26,035 nt of DNA, from assembly GCA_964622665.1 (NCBI GenBank), contig CAZUUO010000007.1, positions 1-26,035 of the forward strand, written 5' to 3'. Shown one piece after another: positions 16,043 to 22,979 of this stretch. Position numbers and translations under genes: made by a program. The stretch's first letter is position 1, and each line of letters opens with the position of its first letter. This DNA is from CAZUUO01 sp964622665 (GTDB lineage Bacteria > Patescibacteriota > Patescibacteriia > Magasanikbacterales > GCA-002688135). Under the pieces are notes generated by a model. It ran no database searches and had not been told where the DNA came from. It was given only the letters and a program-made list of their open reading frames with translations.

Positions 16043-16051
16043 TGCTATACT
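16043..16051 (+). promoter_or_regulatory. Extended -10 promoter of the PrgI-VirB4 genes
   Basis: TGCTATACT, 25 nt before the ATG at 16077. It shows that the second half of the T4SS-like block can be transcribed on its own. Confidence 0.55.
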
Positions 16052-16076
16052 GGAATTGTTACCAAATACGTACGGT

Positions 16077-16541
16077 ATGCAAAATCAGTTCGTTGTTCCT
16101 CAATTTTTAGATGTTGAATCAAAAATTTTTGGACCTATCACGGTTCGTCAATTTTTAATTCTTATCGTGGAAGGTTTGCTTATCGCATTATTTTATCGTT
16201 TATTTACGGTTGTTGTATTTGGTGTGTTAACGTTTATTACGGGTGCTATTGCGGCAGCCTTTGCATTTTTTAAAGTAAATGGACGGCCTTTTCACTTGTT
16301 TGTTATCAATTTTATTCAAACATCAAAACGTCCGCCGGTACGCATGTGGGGAAAAGAATATTCTGATAGTGAATTAGAAATTTTTCGAGCACGAGTTCCC
16401 GCGGTTGTGCCTCCACAGGTTGTTAAAAAAGCTCGACCGTCCGAAAGTCATTTGGCTAAGTTGTCCTTGGTGGTGAATACGGGTGGAGCCTATAAAGGTG
16501 ATGAGAATCATGGGTCTGAAGTTCCCTTATCAATAAAGTAA
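16077..16541 (+). CDS. PrgI family protein (VirB3-like)
   Basis: A 154-residue protein with the PrgI pattern: FVVPQFLDVESKIFGPITVR, followed by two close membrane helices (about 23-60) and GRPFHLFVINFIQ. PrgI proteins are small inner-membrane components that act with the VirB4 ATPase in Gram-positive conjugation systems and in CPR. I use the ATG at 16077, since the family starts here; the TTG at 16056 is in frame. The next gene starts 2 nt after its stop. Confidence 0.82.
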   Translation: MQNQFVVPQFLDVESKIFGPITVRQFLILIVEGLLIALFYRLFTVVVFGVLTFITGAIAAAFAFFKVNGRPFHLFVINFIQTSKRPPVRMWGKEYSDSELEIFRARVPAVVPPQVVKKARPSESHLAKLSLVVNTGGAYKGDENHGSEVPLSIK

Positions 16542-16543
16542 GT

Positions 16544-17227
16544 ATGTCACAAGGAGCGAAACAAAAAAAACCACAGTTACCTGCCACAAAACGTTTTTTG
16601 GATATTGCTGAAATTCGTGATGATTGTGTCATTATGCGTGATGGGGGATTGCGCGCGGTTTTGTTGGTTTCAAGTATCAATTTTTATTTGAAGTCTGATG
16701 ATGAACAGACAGCTATTATTTCAGCGTATGTTTCTTTTATAAATTCACTTGATGATCCAATACAAATTACTATTCAATCGCGAAAATTGAATGTTGATGC
16801 TTATTTACTTCAGTTAAAGGAGCGTGAGGAAAAACATACGACAGCATTATTGAAGGAACAAACGGCAGCATATCATGATTTTATTAAGCAACTTATCGAC
16901 TTGGGAGATATTATGTCTCGTCGATATTTTGTTACGGTGCCTTTTTATCCATCGTCGCAAAAAAATAAAGGATTTTTTAAGAGAGTGGGGGAATTGTGGT
17001 CTCCATCGGTTGCGATTAAATTAAAGGAAGAAAAATTTCAACAGTATCGTTACGAGTTAGATTTGCGTATTCAGCGCATCATTGGGGGGCTTAGTTCTAT
17101 GGGGTTGCAAGTTACCCGTCTTGATACCCAAGCATTAATTGAGCTGTATTATATGACCTATAATCCTGATTTAGCTGAGGTTCAGAAGATGGTGGGAGTT
17201 GAGGATTTACAGGTGGAACTACAATAA
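16544..17227 (+). CDS. Stand-alone TraC/VirB4 N-terminal-domain-like protein
   Basis: A 227-residue protein without a Walker motif. Segments such as DIAEIRDDCVIMRDGGLRAV and LLVSSINFYLKSDDEQTAII, then DDPIQITIQSRKLNVDAYL, resemble the N-terminal domain that precedes the ATPase in TraC/VirB4 proteins. A long helix follows (about 90-125), then SRRYFVTVPFYPSSQKNKGF and a final helix. The complete VirB4-like gene begins 8 nt later and has its own N-terminal domain, so this is an additional, separate copy rather than a split gene. It may pair with the ATPase at the membrane. Confidence 0.7.
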   Translation: MSQGAKQKKPQLPATKRFLDIAEIRDDCVIMRDGGLRAVLLVSSINFYLKSDDEQTAIISAYVSFINSLDDPIQITIQSRKLNVDAYLLQLKEREEKHTTALLKEQTAAYHDFIKQLIDLGDIMSRRYFVTVPFYPSSQKNKGFFKRVGELWSPSVAIKLKEEKFQQYRYELDLRIQRIIGGLSSMGLQVTRLDTQALIELYYMTYNPDLAEVQKMVGVEDLQVELQ

Positions 17228-17235
17228 TTTTTTGT

Positions 17236-19074
17236 ATGGCATTTACACTTTCATCACAAGGGCAATCATCACAACAGCCCCGTAAAATAAGCAGCACTGA
17301 AAAACAGACGCGCGAAGATTTAATTTCTCTTGAAGAGGAACGTGTCTATCGACGGGGTGTTGTTTCAATACATGATATTATTGCCCCACAAGCGGTGAAA
17401 ATTGAACCATCTCGTATGCGTTTGGGGGATGTGTGGGTGCGTACGTTATTTGTGGTTACGTATCCTCGTTACTTGACGATTGGTTGGTTTGCACCGATCA
17501 TGAATATCAATAAAACCGTTGATATCGGAATGTTTTTTTATCCGATTAAAGCACCGATCATTTTAAAACAACTCCAGAAAAAGGTGGGTGAAATTCAAGC
17601 GCAACTTTCATTTGATCGGGAGAAGGGTGCACCACGTGATCCATTACGTGAATCTGCATTACAAGATATTGAACGATTGCGGGATGATTTAACGCAGGGT
17701 ATTGAACATTTTTTTCAATTTGCGTTGTACGTGACGTTGTATGCACAAACGGAAAAAGAATTGGATGAATTTACTGATGAAATTGAAGGTTTATTTGCAA
17801 GTAAATTAGTGTACACCCGTAAAGTTTTTTATCAAGCAGAACAAGGGTTTAATTCAACCGTTCCGTTATGTACTGATGATTTGATGATTAATTTTAACAT
17901 GTCATCAAGTCCGTGTGCTTCGAGCTTTCCCTTTATCAGTGCCGATTTAACGTCAAATTCAGGTGTGTTGTATGGTATTAATCGCCATAACAATAGTTTG
18001 ATTTTATTTGATAGATTTAGTTTGCAAAATGGTAACATGGTGGTATTTGCAACTTCAGGTGCTGGTAAATCATATGCGGTGAAAGTTGAAATTGTGCGTC
18101 AACTCATGATGGGAGCTGAAGTGATTGTTATTGATCCTGAAATGGAATATAAGGTGTTATCAGATACGGTTGGAGGAACGTATATTAATATTTCCTTGTC
18201 ATCTTCGAGTAAAATTAATCCTTTTGATTTACCTCGTCCTGTTGCGGGTTCCAACGCAAGTACTGAAGATACCATTCGCAGTGCGGTTATTATTGTGAAG
18301 GGTTTACTCCGATTGATTTTAAAAGATATTACTCCTGCAGAAGATTCGTTACTTGATCGCGCACTTCTTGAAAGTTACGCCAAGAAAGACATTGTGGCGG
18401 GAGTTGACTTGAGTACTATTCAACCACCAATCATGGCTGACTTCCTAAATATTTTGGAAGGCATGGAGGGAACAAAAGATATTATTATTAAATTGAAGAA
18501 GTTTACTGAAGGTACGTTTGCTGGGTTATTTAATTCACCAACAACCGTTGAAATGACTAATAAATTAGTTGTATTTTCGGTGCGTGATCTGGAGGATGAA
18601 TTGCGCCCTCTCGGTATTTATTCCATTGTTAATTATATTTGGAATGTGGTGCGCAGTGAACTTCGTCAACGTATTCTCGTTATTGATGAGGCGTGGTGGT
18701 TGATGCAATATGAAGATAGTGCGAAATTTTTATTTGCACTCGTGAAACGTTGTCGTAAATATTATTTGGGGGTTACCACGATTACACAGGATGTGAACGA
18801 CTTTTTGCGCTCACCGTATGGTCAGGCAATTGTGAATAACTCGGCGTTGCAGTTATTGTTGCGTCAGTCGCCAGCAGCTATTGATTTAATTCAAAAAACC
18901 TTTTTACTCACTGATTCTGAAAAATATCTTCTTTTGGAAAGTGGGGTTGGAGAAGGAATTTTCTTTGCCGGTAATAAACATGCAGCAATTAAAATTGTTG
19001 CATCCCCAGCTGAAGATAAAGTGGTGACAACGGATCCAAAGAAATTATTAGAACGTGAAAAAGAACTAGCTTAA
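17236..19074 (+). CDS. VirB4-like ATPase of a type IV secretion system
   Basis: This 612-residue protein would power assembly or transport at the inner membrane. The N-terminal domain covers about 35-250. The ATPase domain shows Walker A FATSGAGKSYAVKVEIVRQL (271-290, GAGKS at 275-279), IVIDPEMEYKVL (297-308), Walker B ILVIDEAWWLM (480-490), TTITQDVNDFL (514-524) and LLRQSP (541-546). All the motifs expected for VirB4/TraC hexamers are intact. No relaxase or VirD4 coupling protein gene is in the window, so conjugation in the usual sense is not shown. An anchored VirB8-like gene follows after 5 nt. Confidence 0.9.
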   Translation: MAFTLSSQGQSSQQPRKISSTEKQTREDLISLEEERVYRRGVVSIHDIIAPQAVKIEPSRMRLGDVWVRTLFVVTYPRYLTIGWFAPIMNINKTVDIGMFFYPIKAPIILKQLQKKVGEIQAQLSFDREKGAPRDPLRESALQDIERLRDDLTQGIEHFFQFALYVTLYAQTEKELDEFTDEIEGLFASKLVYTRKVFYQAEQGFNSTVPLCTDDLMINFNMSSSPCASSFPFISADLTSNSGVLYGINRHNNSLILFDRFSLQNGNMVVFATSGAGKSYAVKVEIVRQLMMGAEVIVIDPEMEYKVLSDTVGGTYINISLSSSSKINPFDLPRPVAGSNASTEDTIRSAVIIVKGLLRLILKDITPAEDSLLDRALLESYAKKDIVAGVDLSTIQPPIMADFLNILEGMEGTKDIIIKLKKFTEGTFAGLFNSPTTVEMTNKLVVFSVRDLEDELRPLGIYSIVNYIWNVVRSELRQRILVIDEAWWLMQYEDSAKFLFALVKRCRKYYLGVTTITQDVNDFLRSPYGQAIVNNSALQLLLRQSPAAIDLIQKTFLLTDSEKYLLLESGVGEGIFFAGNKHAAIKIVASPAEDKVVTTDPKKLLEREKELA

Positions 19075-19079
19075 TATAT

Positions 19080-19685
19080 ATGAAAAAAATTCTTGCAATT
19101 ATTGGTGGTATTATCGCACTAGGCGGTATTTCGTTTGGTGTATACTCCTATGTTTCAAAACCAAAGCCGGTAGAAAATAATGAAGCTGCCAACACGAACA
19201 CACAAAATGTTGCTGAAATCATGAAAAATACACCACCGGTTGAAGTTGCCGCAACTCCAGAGAACGAAAAGGTGGTACCACCACTTTCAAAACCTGTTAT
19301 CGAAGAGCGCCCGGTTGTAGCTGAAAGTGTGAGTGATACCCATATTAAAACTACGGCTACGGTATTTACTGAATTTTATGGTTCATTTGATTCTGCAACT
19401 GTAGAACGTTCTATTGCCCCATTATCTCAAATGACTACCCGAGATTTTTTTGCGACACTCCAAAAAAATGCGCAAACATTGCGTGGTGAAAAGCCTTATA
19501 TTATTCAAACTCGTTCGATGGGCGCTAAAATTTTAGGAGGTAATAGAGTTGAAGTTTTGACACGTCGTGTAAAGACGGTTGCTGGGGTTACTGAAAATTT
19601 TCAACAAAAAATCGTTATAACTTTACAAAAAGTGGGCGATGCTTATTTAGTTTCTGATGCAACTTGGAATCCTACTACGTTCTAG
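19080..19685 (+). CDS. Membrane-anchored protein with NTF2/VirB8-like domain
   Basis: A 201-residue protein with one N-terminal membrane helix (about 4-24), a low-complexity Pro/Val/Glu-rich spacer (27-85) and a C-terminal domain (about 90-201). The domain pattern is a helix (TATVFTEFYGSFDSATVERS), a second helix (MTTRDFFATLQKNAQ), then four or so strands ending in KIVITLQKVGDAYLVSDATW. This helix-helix-sheet order, with a final 'V.DATW' strand, fits NTF2-like folds such as VirB8. The position right after VirB4 supports a T4SS part, but the fold call rests on pattern only. comF overlaps its last 29 nt. Confidence 0.6.
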   Translation: MKKILAIIGGIIALGGISFGVYSYVSKPKPVENNEAANTNTQNVAEIMKNTPPVEVAATPENEKVVPPLSKPVIEERPVVAESVSDTHIKTTATVFTEFYGSFDSATVERSIAPLSQMTTRDFFATLQKNAQTLRGEKPYIIQTRSMGAKILGGNRVEVLTRRVKTVAGVTENFQQKIVITLQKVGDAYLVSDATWNPTTF

Positions 19686-20334
19686 TTATTTTTTTCTTCG
19701 TGATGCGCTCTTTCCTCAATTTTGTTGTTCGTGTGGCGCGCATGGTTTTTTGTTGTGTTTAAAATGTTCCTCGTTACTTCCATCTTCAGTCACCGCTTAT
19801 TGTGTACATTGCGATGAAACAGTATGCGTGTGTAAGGTAGAGAAAATTATTGATGGAGCATACTATCTCTCGTTTTATAGTGATCCTATTATGCGACGCG
19901 CTATTCATGCACTTAAATACCGTCGTGAACGAGCGATGGGGCCATTGCTGGGTATTATTCTTGCAAGAGCGTATTTGTCTCAAAGATTTTTAGTTGATGT
20001 AATCATTCCTATTCCACTTCATTTTCGGCGACGTGCGTTTCGTGGTTTTAATCAAGCAGAGGAAATTGGGAAGATGGTGGGAGAGAGTTTGGGAATTCCG
20101 TTGCTCACTGATACCTTAAAAAAAAGAAGATCAACAGCTCCGCAAGCATTGCAAGTATTTACGCAACGTCGAGATAATGTTGCCGGATCGTTTGTGGTGA
20201 AGGGGAGAATACCTGAACAGGTGTTATTGCTTGATGATGTAGTGACCAGTGGCAGTACGGTGATTGAAGCAGCACAGACCCTTAAAAAAGCGGGGGTACA
20301 AAAGGTGTATGTTGTATCACTTGCGCGGGGATGA
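19657..20334 (+). CDS. comF: ComF family competence/phosphoribosyltransferase-like protein
   Basis: ComF proteins are required for DNA uptake during transformation, probably handling the incoming single strand inside the cell. The 225-residue product has the N-terminal zinc-ribbon region (cysteines at about 23, 24, 26, 34, 37, 49, 52, 57 and 59). Then come HALKYRRERAMGPLL, DVIIPIPLHFRRRAFRGFNQAE (114-135) and the PRPP-binding motif LLLDDVVTSGSTV (190-202). Length and order are normal. It starts 29 nt inside the preceding T4SS-like gene, which ties it to that transcript. No terminator is visible after it. Confidence 0.93.
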   Translation: MQLGILLRSSYFFLRDALFPQFCCSCGAHGFLLCLKCSSLLPSSVTAYCVHCDETVCVCKVEKIIDGAYYLSFYSDPIMRRAIHALKYRRERAMGPLLGIILARAYLSQRFLVDVIIPIPLHFRRRAFRGFNQAEEIGKMVGESLGIPLLTDTLKKRRSTAPQALQVFTQRRDNVAGSFVVKGRIPEQVLLLDDVVTSGSTVIEAAQTLKKAGVQKVYVVSLARG

Positions 20335-20340
20335 TTTCCA

Positions 20341-20370
20341 TTGACGAATACGTGCTTTTTGATTTATACT
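20341..20370 (+). promoter_or_regulatory. Promoter of tRNA-Ser
   Basis: TTGACG (20341-20346), an 18-nt spacer and TATACT (20365-20370). The start is expected near 20377, 8 nt before the mature tRNA. Confidence 0.7.
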
Positions 20371-20384
20371 CAATTCATCAATTT

Positions 20385-20474
20385 GGAGAGGTGGCCGAGT
20401 GGCTTAAGGCAGCAGTTTGCTAAACTGCGACCCTTTACGGGGTCTCGCTGGTTCGAATCCAGTCCTCTCCGCCA
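20385..20474 (+). tRNA. tRNA-Ser (anticodon GCT)
   Basis: A full class II tRNA of 90 nt with encoded CCA. The acceptor stem GGAGAGG (20385-20391) pairs with CCTCTCC (20464-20470), with discriminator G and CCA 20472-20474. The anticodon stem GCAGT/ACTGC encloses TTGCTAA with GCT at 20419-20421, reading AGC and AGU. A long variable arm (around GACCCTTTACGGGGTC) is typical of serine tRNAs. The T arm GCTGG-TTCGAAT-CCAGT is normal. Confidence 0.97.
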
Positions 20475-20482
20475 GTTGAATT

Positions 20483-20503
20483 CCGGTGTATGCCGGTTTT
20501 TTT
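20483..20503 (+). terminator. Intrinsic terminator after tRNA-Ser
   Basis: A short CCGG(T)/(G)CCGG stem (20483-20487, 20492-20496) followed by seven T and more A/T. The stem is short, so strength is uncertain. Confidence 0.6.
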
Positions 20504-20509
20504 ATTTTA

Positions 20510-20518
20510 TGTTAGGAT
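20510..20518 (+). promoter_or_regulatory. Possible extended -10 promoter of yjjX
   Basis: TGTTAGGAT, 7 nt before the ATG at 20526. It is a weaker match than the other -10 boxes, but has the same spacing to the start. Confidence 0.4.
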
Positions 20519-20525
20519 GGGGTAT

Positions 20526-21056
20526 ATGAAAGTCATCATTGCCTCACAAAACCCCGTCAAAATTGCGTGTGTACAAGAAGGGTTTGCGCGTATTTTTCCT
20601 GAGTATGATTTTGAATTTGAAGGTGTTTCAGTACCATCGTTAGTCTCCGATCAGCCAATGAGTGATGCTGAGACATTACAGGGTGCAATGAATCGGGTGC
20701 ATAACGCACAAGAAAAAATTTCAGATGCCGATTTTTATGTGGGTATTGAAGGAGGAGTTCAAAAGGTTACTGATGAGATACATGAATTTGCGTGGATTGT
20801 TATTTTTCGTAATGGGATTATAGGAAAAGCAAAAGCGCCGATATTTATTCTTCCTCCCGTTTACAAAGAGTATTTAGAAAAGGGGATGGAAGTTGGTCAT
20901 ATTTCAGATGTAGTTTTTGGTAAAGAAAATTCAAAACAAAACATGGGTGCGTCGGGATTATTAACACGAGGTGTTCTTGACCGAAAAAATTATTATGTTC
21001 CTGCGGTTATATTGGCGTGCCTTCCGTTTGTGCAACCTGAGTTATACGCAAAATAA
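20526..21056 (+). CDS. yjjX: Inosine/xanthosine triphosphatase (DUF84)
   Basis: This house-cleaning enzyme hydrolyses ITP and XTP to the diphosphates, which keeps deaminated purines out of nucleic acids. The 176-residue product follows the family closely: IIASQNPVKIACVQEGF (4-20), VSVPSLVSDQPMSDAETLQG, RVHNAQEKISDADFYVGIEGG, a strand with FAWIVIF, then GHISDVVFG and the C-terminal GASGLLTRGVLDRKNYYVPA. I take the ATG at 20526; the longer in-frame start would run through the tRNA terminator. It stands alone between the tRNA and the next promoter. Confidence 0.88.
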   Translation: MKVIIASQNPVKIACVQEGFARIFPEYDFEFEGVSVPSLVSDQPMSDAETLQGAMNRVHNAQEKISDADFYVGIEGGVQKVTDEIHEFAWIVIFRNGIIGKAKAPIFILPPVYKEYLEKGMEVGHISDVVFGKENSKQNMGASGLLTRGVLDRKNYYVPAVILACLPFVQPELYAK

Positions 21057-21086
21057 TTTTTTTCTGTTATCAATTTTTTTCTTGTG

Positions 21087-21095
21087 TGGTATACT
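21087..21095 (+). promoter_or_regulatory. Extended -10 promoter of gene 21104
   Basis: TGGTATACT, 8 nt before the ATG at 21104. The predicted transcript start is at or within 2 nt of the ATG. Confidence 0.65.
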
Positions 21096-21103
21096 GTAGG
21101 CAT

Positions 21104-21880
21104 ATGTCACAAGAATCAAAAACATCGTATCTAGTTTTTTTACTTACTGCCTGTTTGCTTACCGGTTTGTTTGTTGCGTTGATGATGAGTTTACTATTTA
21201 CCCATCGTATGTCTGTCATGAAGATGGGGTATGGTGCAGATTTTTTACGTTTACAGCAACAAGTGGATAACTTAAAAAAACCAGAGGAAGTAAAAAAAGA
21301 TGATGAGGTGATTAAAGATGTTGCTAAACCAGGAATGATGAGTAAAACCTATAAGAATGACTATTATGGTTTTTCTTTTGCTTATCCGTCACCCATGATG
21401 TCTGCGCCGTGCTTGAATGATTTTTGTGAAAAAATTACCGAACAAAGTGATGTACAGTTGGTAAAATTTCAAGAAATTGATGGCGGATATTTTGAACTGT
21501 CGATGTGGAAGAACAAGTTGGGTATGCCATTTCCTGATTTTGCAAAAAAATCATTTGCTGAAATTGTTGCTCGTCCTAATGAACACGTGAGCGCAACCTT
21601 TGAAGATGTTGGTATGACAACCTTTAAAGGTTATACTGCATTTTCATATATTGCGAATGGCACATTTGAAGAACGGGGTAGTGCGGTTTCGTTTGGAAGC
21701 AAAGGGCCCTTTGCTATCATGCAATCTAATAACCCTAGTGAGTTGCGACAGGGTTTAGTAATTTCAGTTCCACACCGGGTAGTATATTTTGATGCTAATG
21801 GTTTTGCCTTCCGTTTAATTTTCCCAGAAAACAGTAAAACAGCAAAAAGCATTGTGCAAAGCTTGAGTTTCAAGAAATAG
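21104..21880 (+). CDS. Membrane-anchored extracytoplasmic protein, PsbP-like pattern
   Basis: A 258-residue protein without a family I can name firmly. One membrane helix (about 9-33, YLVFLLTACLLTGLFVALMM) is followed by a short coiled, Lys/Asp-rich linker (45-75). An outer domain then starts with YKNDYYGFSFAYPSPM and ends with GFAFRLIFPENSKTAKSIVQ SLSF. Such a 'Y.N..YGFSF.YP' start with a closing 'I..SLSF' resembles PsbP-like domains often seen in envelope proteins of Firmicutes and CPR. Cysteines at about 97 and 102 could form a disulfide. The start is fixed by the promoter: the GTG at 21086 would overlap the -10 box. Confidence 0.72.
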   Translation: MSQESKTSYLVFLLTACLLTGLFVALMMSLLFTHRMSVMKMGYGADFLRLQQQVDNLKKPEEVKKDDEVIKDVAKPGMMSKTYKNDYYGFSFAYPSPMMSAPCLNDFCEKITEQSDVQLVKFQEIDGGYFELSMWKNKLGMPFPDFAKKSFAEIVARPNEHVSATFEDVGMTTFKGYTAFSYIANGTFEERGSAVSFGSKGPFAIMQSNNPSELRQGLVISVPHRVVYFDANGFAFRLIFPENSKTAKSIVQSLSFKK

Positions 21881-21894
21881 GTGCTGATATATCA

Positions 21895-21928
21895 AAAGAC
21901 CTTCTCGCATAAGAAGGTCTTTATTTTT
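21895..21928 (+). terminator. Intrinsic terminator of gene 21104
   Basis: A perfect 11-bp stem, AAAGACCTTCT (21895-21905)/AGAAGGTCTTT (21912-21922), with a 6-nt loop, followed by ATTTTTT. Confidence 0.92.
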
Positions 21929-21946
21929 TAATAATTTTTTTGGTAA

Positions 21947-21972
21947 TAAAAAAACAACCGATTGCTCGGTTG
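21947..21972 (-). terminator. Intrinsic terminator of the RRM gene
   Basis: On the minus strand, CAACCG (plus 21972-21967) pairs with CGGTTG (plus 21960-21955), with a 6-nt loop, followed by eight T in a row on that strand. Confidence 0.88.
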
Positions 21973-21986
21973 CTTTTTACTTCTAA

Positions 21987-22277
21987 CTAGAAGCGGTTGC
22001 GTGATGAGAAACCGTTTGATGGGCGGTCTTCGCGTGGACGTGCTTCATTGACTTTCAATGGGCGACCTTCCAACTCTTTACCATCCCAATCCGCGATTGC
22101 TTGTTGTGCTTCAGCTTCAGTAGCCATTTCAACGAAACCGAAACCGCGTGAGCGACCTGTTTCGCGATCTGTCATGATGCGAGCTGATACAACTGTACCT
22201 GATTGTTCAAAAGCTTGTTTCAAAGTTTCCTCTGAAGTTTTGAATGAGATACCACCAACAAATAATTTTGTTGCCAT
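21987..22277 (-). CDS. RNA-binding protein with single RRM domain
   Basis: A 96-residue protein that is a single RRM domain plus a short basic tail. RNP-2 is KLFVGGI (4-10), RNP-1 is RGFGFVEM (44-51), and the strand-helix spacing is complete (ISFKTSEETLKQAFEQSGTV between them). The tail (about 80-96) is rich in Arg, Asn and Ser with PREDRPSNGF. Bacterial RRM proteins of this size resemble the cyanobacterial Rbp family, whose members are often cold-induced. Its roughly 90-nt structured 5' UTR contrasts with the near-leaderless genes around it and suggests post-initiation control. Confidence 0.93.
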   Translation of the reverse strand: MATKLFVGGISFKTSEETLKQAFEQSGTVVSARIMTDRETGRSRGFGFVEMATEAEAQQAIADWDGKELEGRPLKVNEARPREDRPSNGFSSRNRF

Positions 22278-22369
22278 AATTGCGAGCTTGAAAAAAAACG
22301 TAAGGCGACCTGTGTTGCCTTTTTCGTCGCATTACTGACAACGAATTAAGGAGAGCACACCACTTACGT
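22278..22369 (-). promoter_or_regulatory. Structured 5' UTR of the RRM gene
   Basis: Read on the minus strand, ACGTAAG at the predicted RNA 5' end (plus 22369-22363) pairs with CTTACGT (plus 22304-22298). A second helix, GCGAC (plus 22330-22326)/GTCGC (plus 22309-22305), stacks directly on it. Eight T follow at once (plus 22298-22291), 13 nt before the ATG. A competing AAGGC/GCCTT hairpin uses some of the same bases. This looks like a terminator or a temperature-responsive switch. Confidence 0.6.
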
Positions 22370-22374
22370 CATGT

Positions 22375-22403
22375 ACTATAGCACGTTTTGAGGATTTGTG
22401 CAA
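22375..22403 (-). promoter_or_regulatory. Promoter of the RRM gene
   Basis: On the minus strand, TTGCAC (plus 22403-22398), a 17-nt spacer that includes the TGC extension, and TATAGT (plus 22380-22375). The predicted start is near 22368, exactly at the 5' arm of the UTR helix. Confidence 0.7.
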
Positions 22404-22434
22404 GGTGTTTGAAGTAGGAAAACTGTGAATTGTT

Positions 22435-22443
22435 TGGTATAGT
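22435..22443 (+). promoter_or_regulatory. Extended -10 promoter of alkD
   Basis: TGGTATAGT, 8 nt before the ATG at 22452, again predicting a leaderless transcript. Confidence 0.65.
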
Positions 22444-22451
22444 ACTCTTAT

Positions 22452-22979
22452 ATGACATTAGCACAGTCGATTCTTGCTCATGAAAATAAGGAAAAGGCTC
22501 AATTATTGGGGCGTTTTTTTAAAACGGGGAAGGGAGAATATGGATATGGTGATCGGTTTGTTGGATTGACGGTGCCACAAACCCGTAGTATTGCAAAAAA
22601 ATATTATCAACTTTCTCTTGATGAGATTCGCCAAGCCCTGCAAAGTCCGTTTCACGAGGTGCGTCTTGCTGCGTTATTTGTCTTGGTGCATCAATTTACG
22701 GATGGAAATGAACAAAAGAAGAAAGAACTCTGTAATTTTTATGTAAAGTATACACAGTTCATCAATAATTGGGATTTGGTAGATACGAGTGTGTATTTTA
22801 TTGTGGGTGAGTATATTTTTGGGTGTAATGGNNNNNNNNNNNNNNNNNNNNNNNNNNNNNNNNNNNNNNNNNNNNNNNNNNNNNNNNNNNNNNNNNNNNN
22901 NNNNNNNNNNNNNNNNNNNNNNNNNNNNNNNGATCCTTTGGTACGCAAAAAATATTTGAGTATGAAGAAAATGGTATGA
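22452..22979 (+). CDS. DNA alkylation repair protein, AlkD-like (interrupted by assembly gap)
   Basis: AlkD glycosylases remove bulky or cationic alkyl bases using HEAT-like repeats. The first 126 residues are readable and match the family: FFKTGKGEYGYGDRFVGLTV (about 22-41), PQTRSIAKKYY, HEVRLAALFVLVHQF and the hallmark INNWDLVDTSVYFIVGEYIF. After 100 N come 15 residues (DPLVRKKYLSMKK), which suit the C-terminal end, where AlkD proteins have a P-x-R-x-x-YL pattern. Family members have about 220-235 residues, so roughly 80-95 residues should be missing, more than the 33 the gap allows. The true gap is therefore probably 240-290 nt. The stop overlaps the next start by 4 nt (ATGA). Confidence 0.85.
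   Translation: MTLAQSILAHENKEKAQLLGRFFKTGKGEYGYGDRFVGLTVPQTRSIAKKYYQLSLDEIRQALQSPFHEVRLAALFVLVHQFTDGNEQKKKELCNFYVKYTQFINNWDLVDTSVYFIVGEYIFGCNXXXXXXXXXXXXXXXXXXXXXXXXXXXXXXXXXXDPLVRKKYLSMKKMV
22832..22931. other. Assembly gap, 100 N
   Basis: Exactly 100 unknown bases, the usual placeholder for a scaffold gap of unknown length. It lies inside the AlkD-like gene. Confidence 0.99.

Noticed and set aside
20341..20529. Short plus frame across tRNA-Ser
   Set aside because: It is a chance frame through the tRNA and its terminator.
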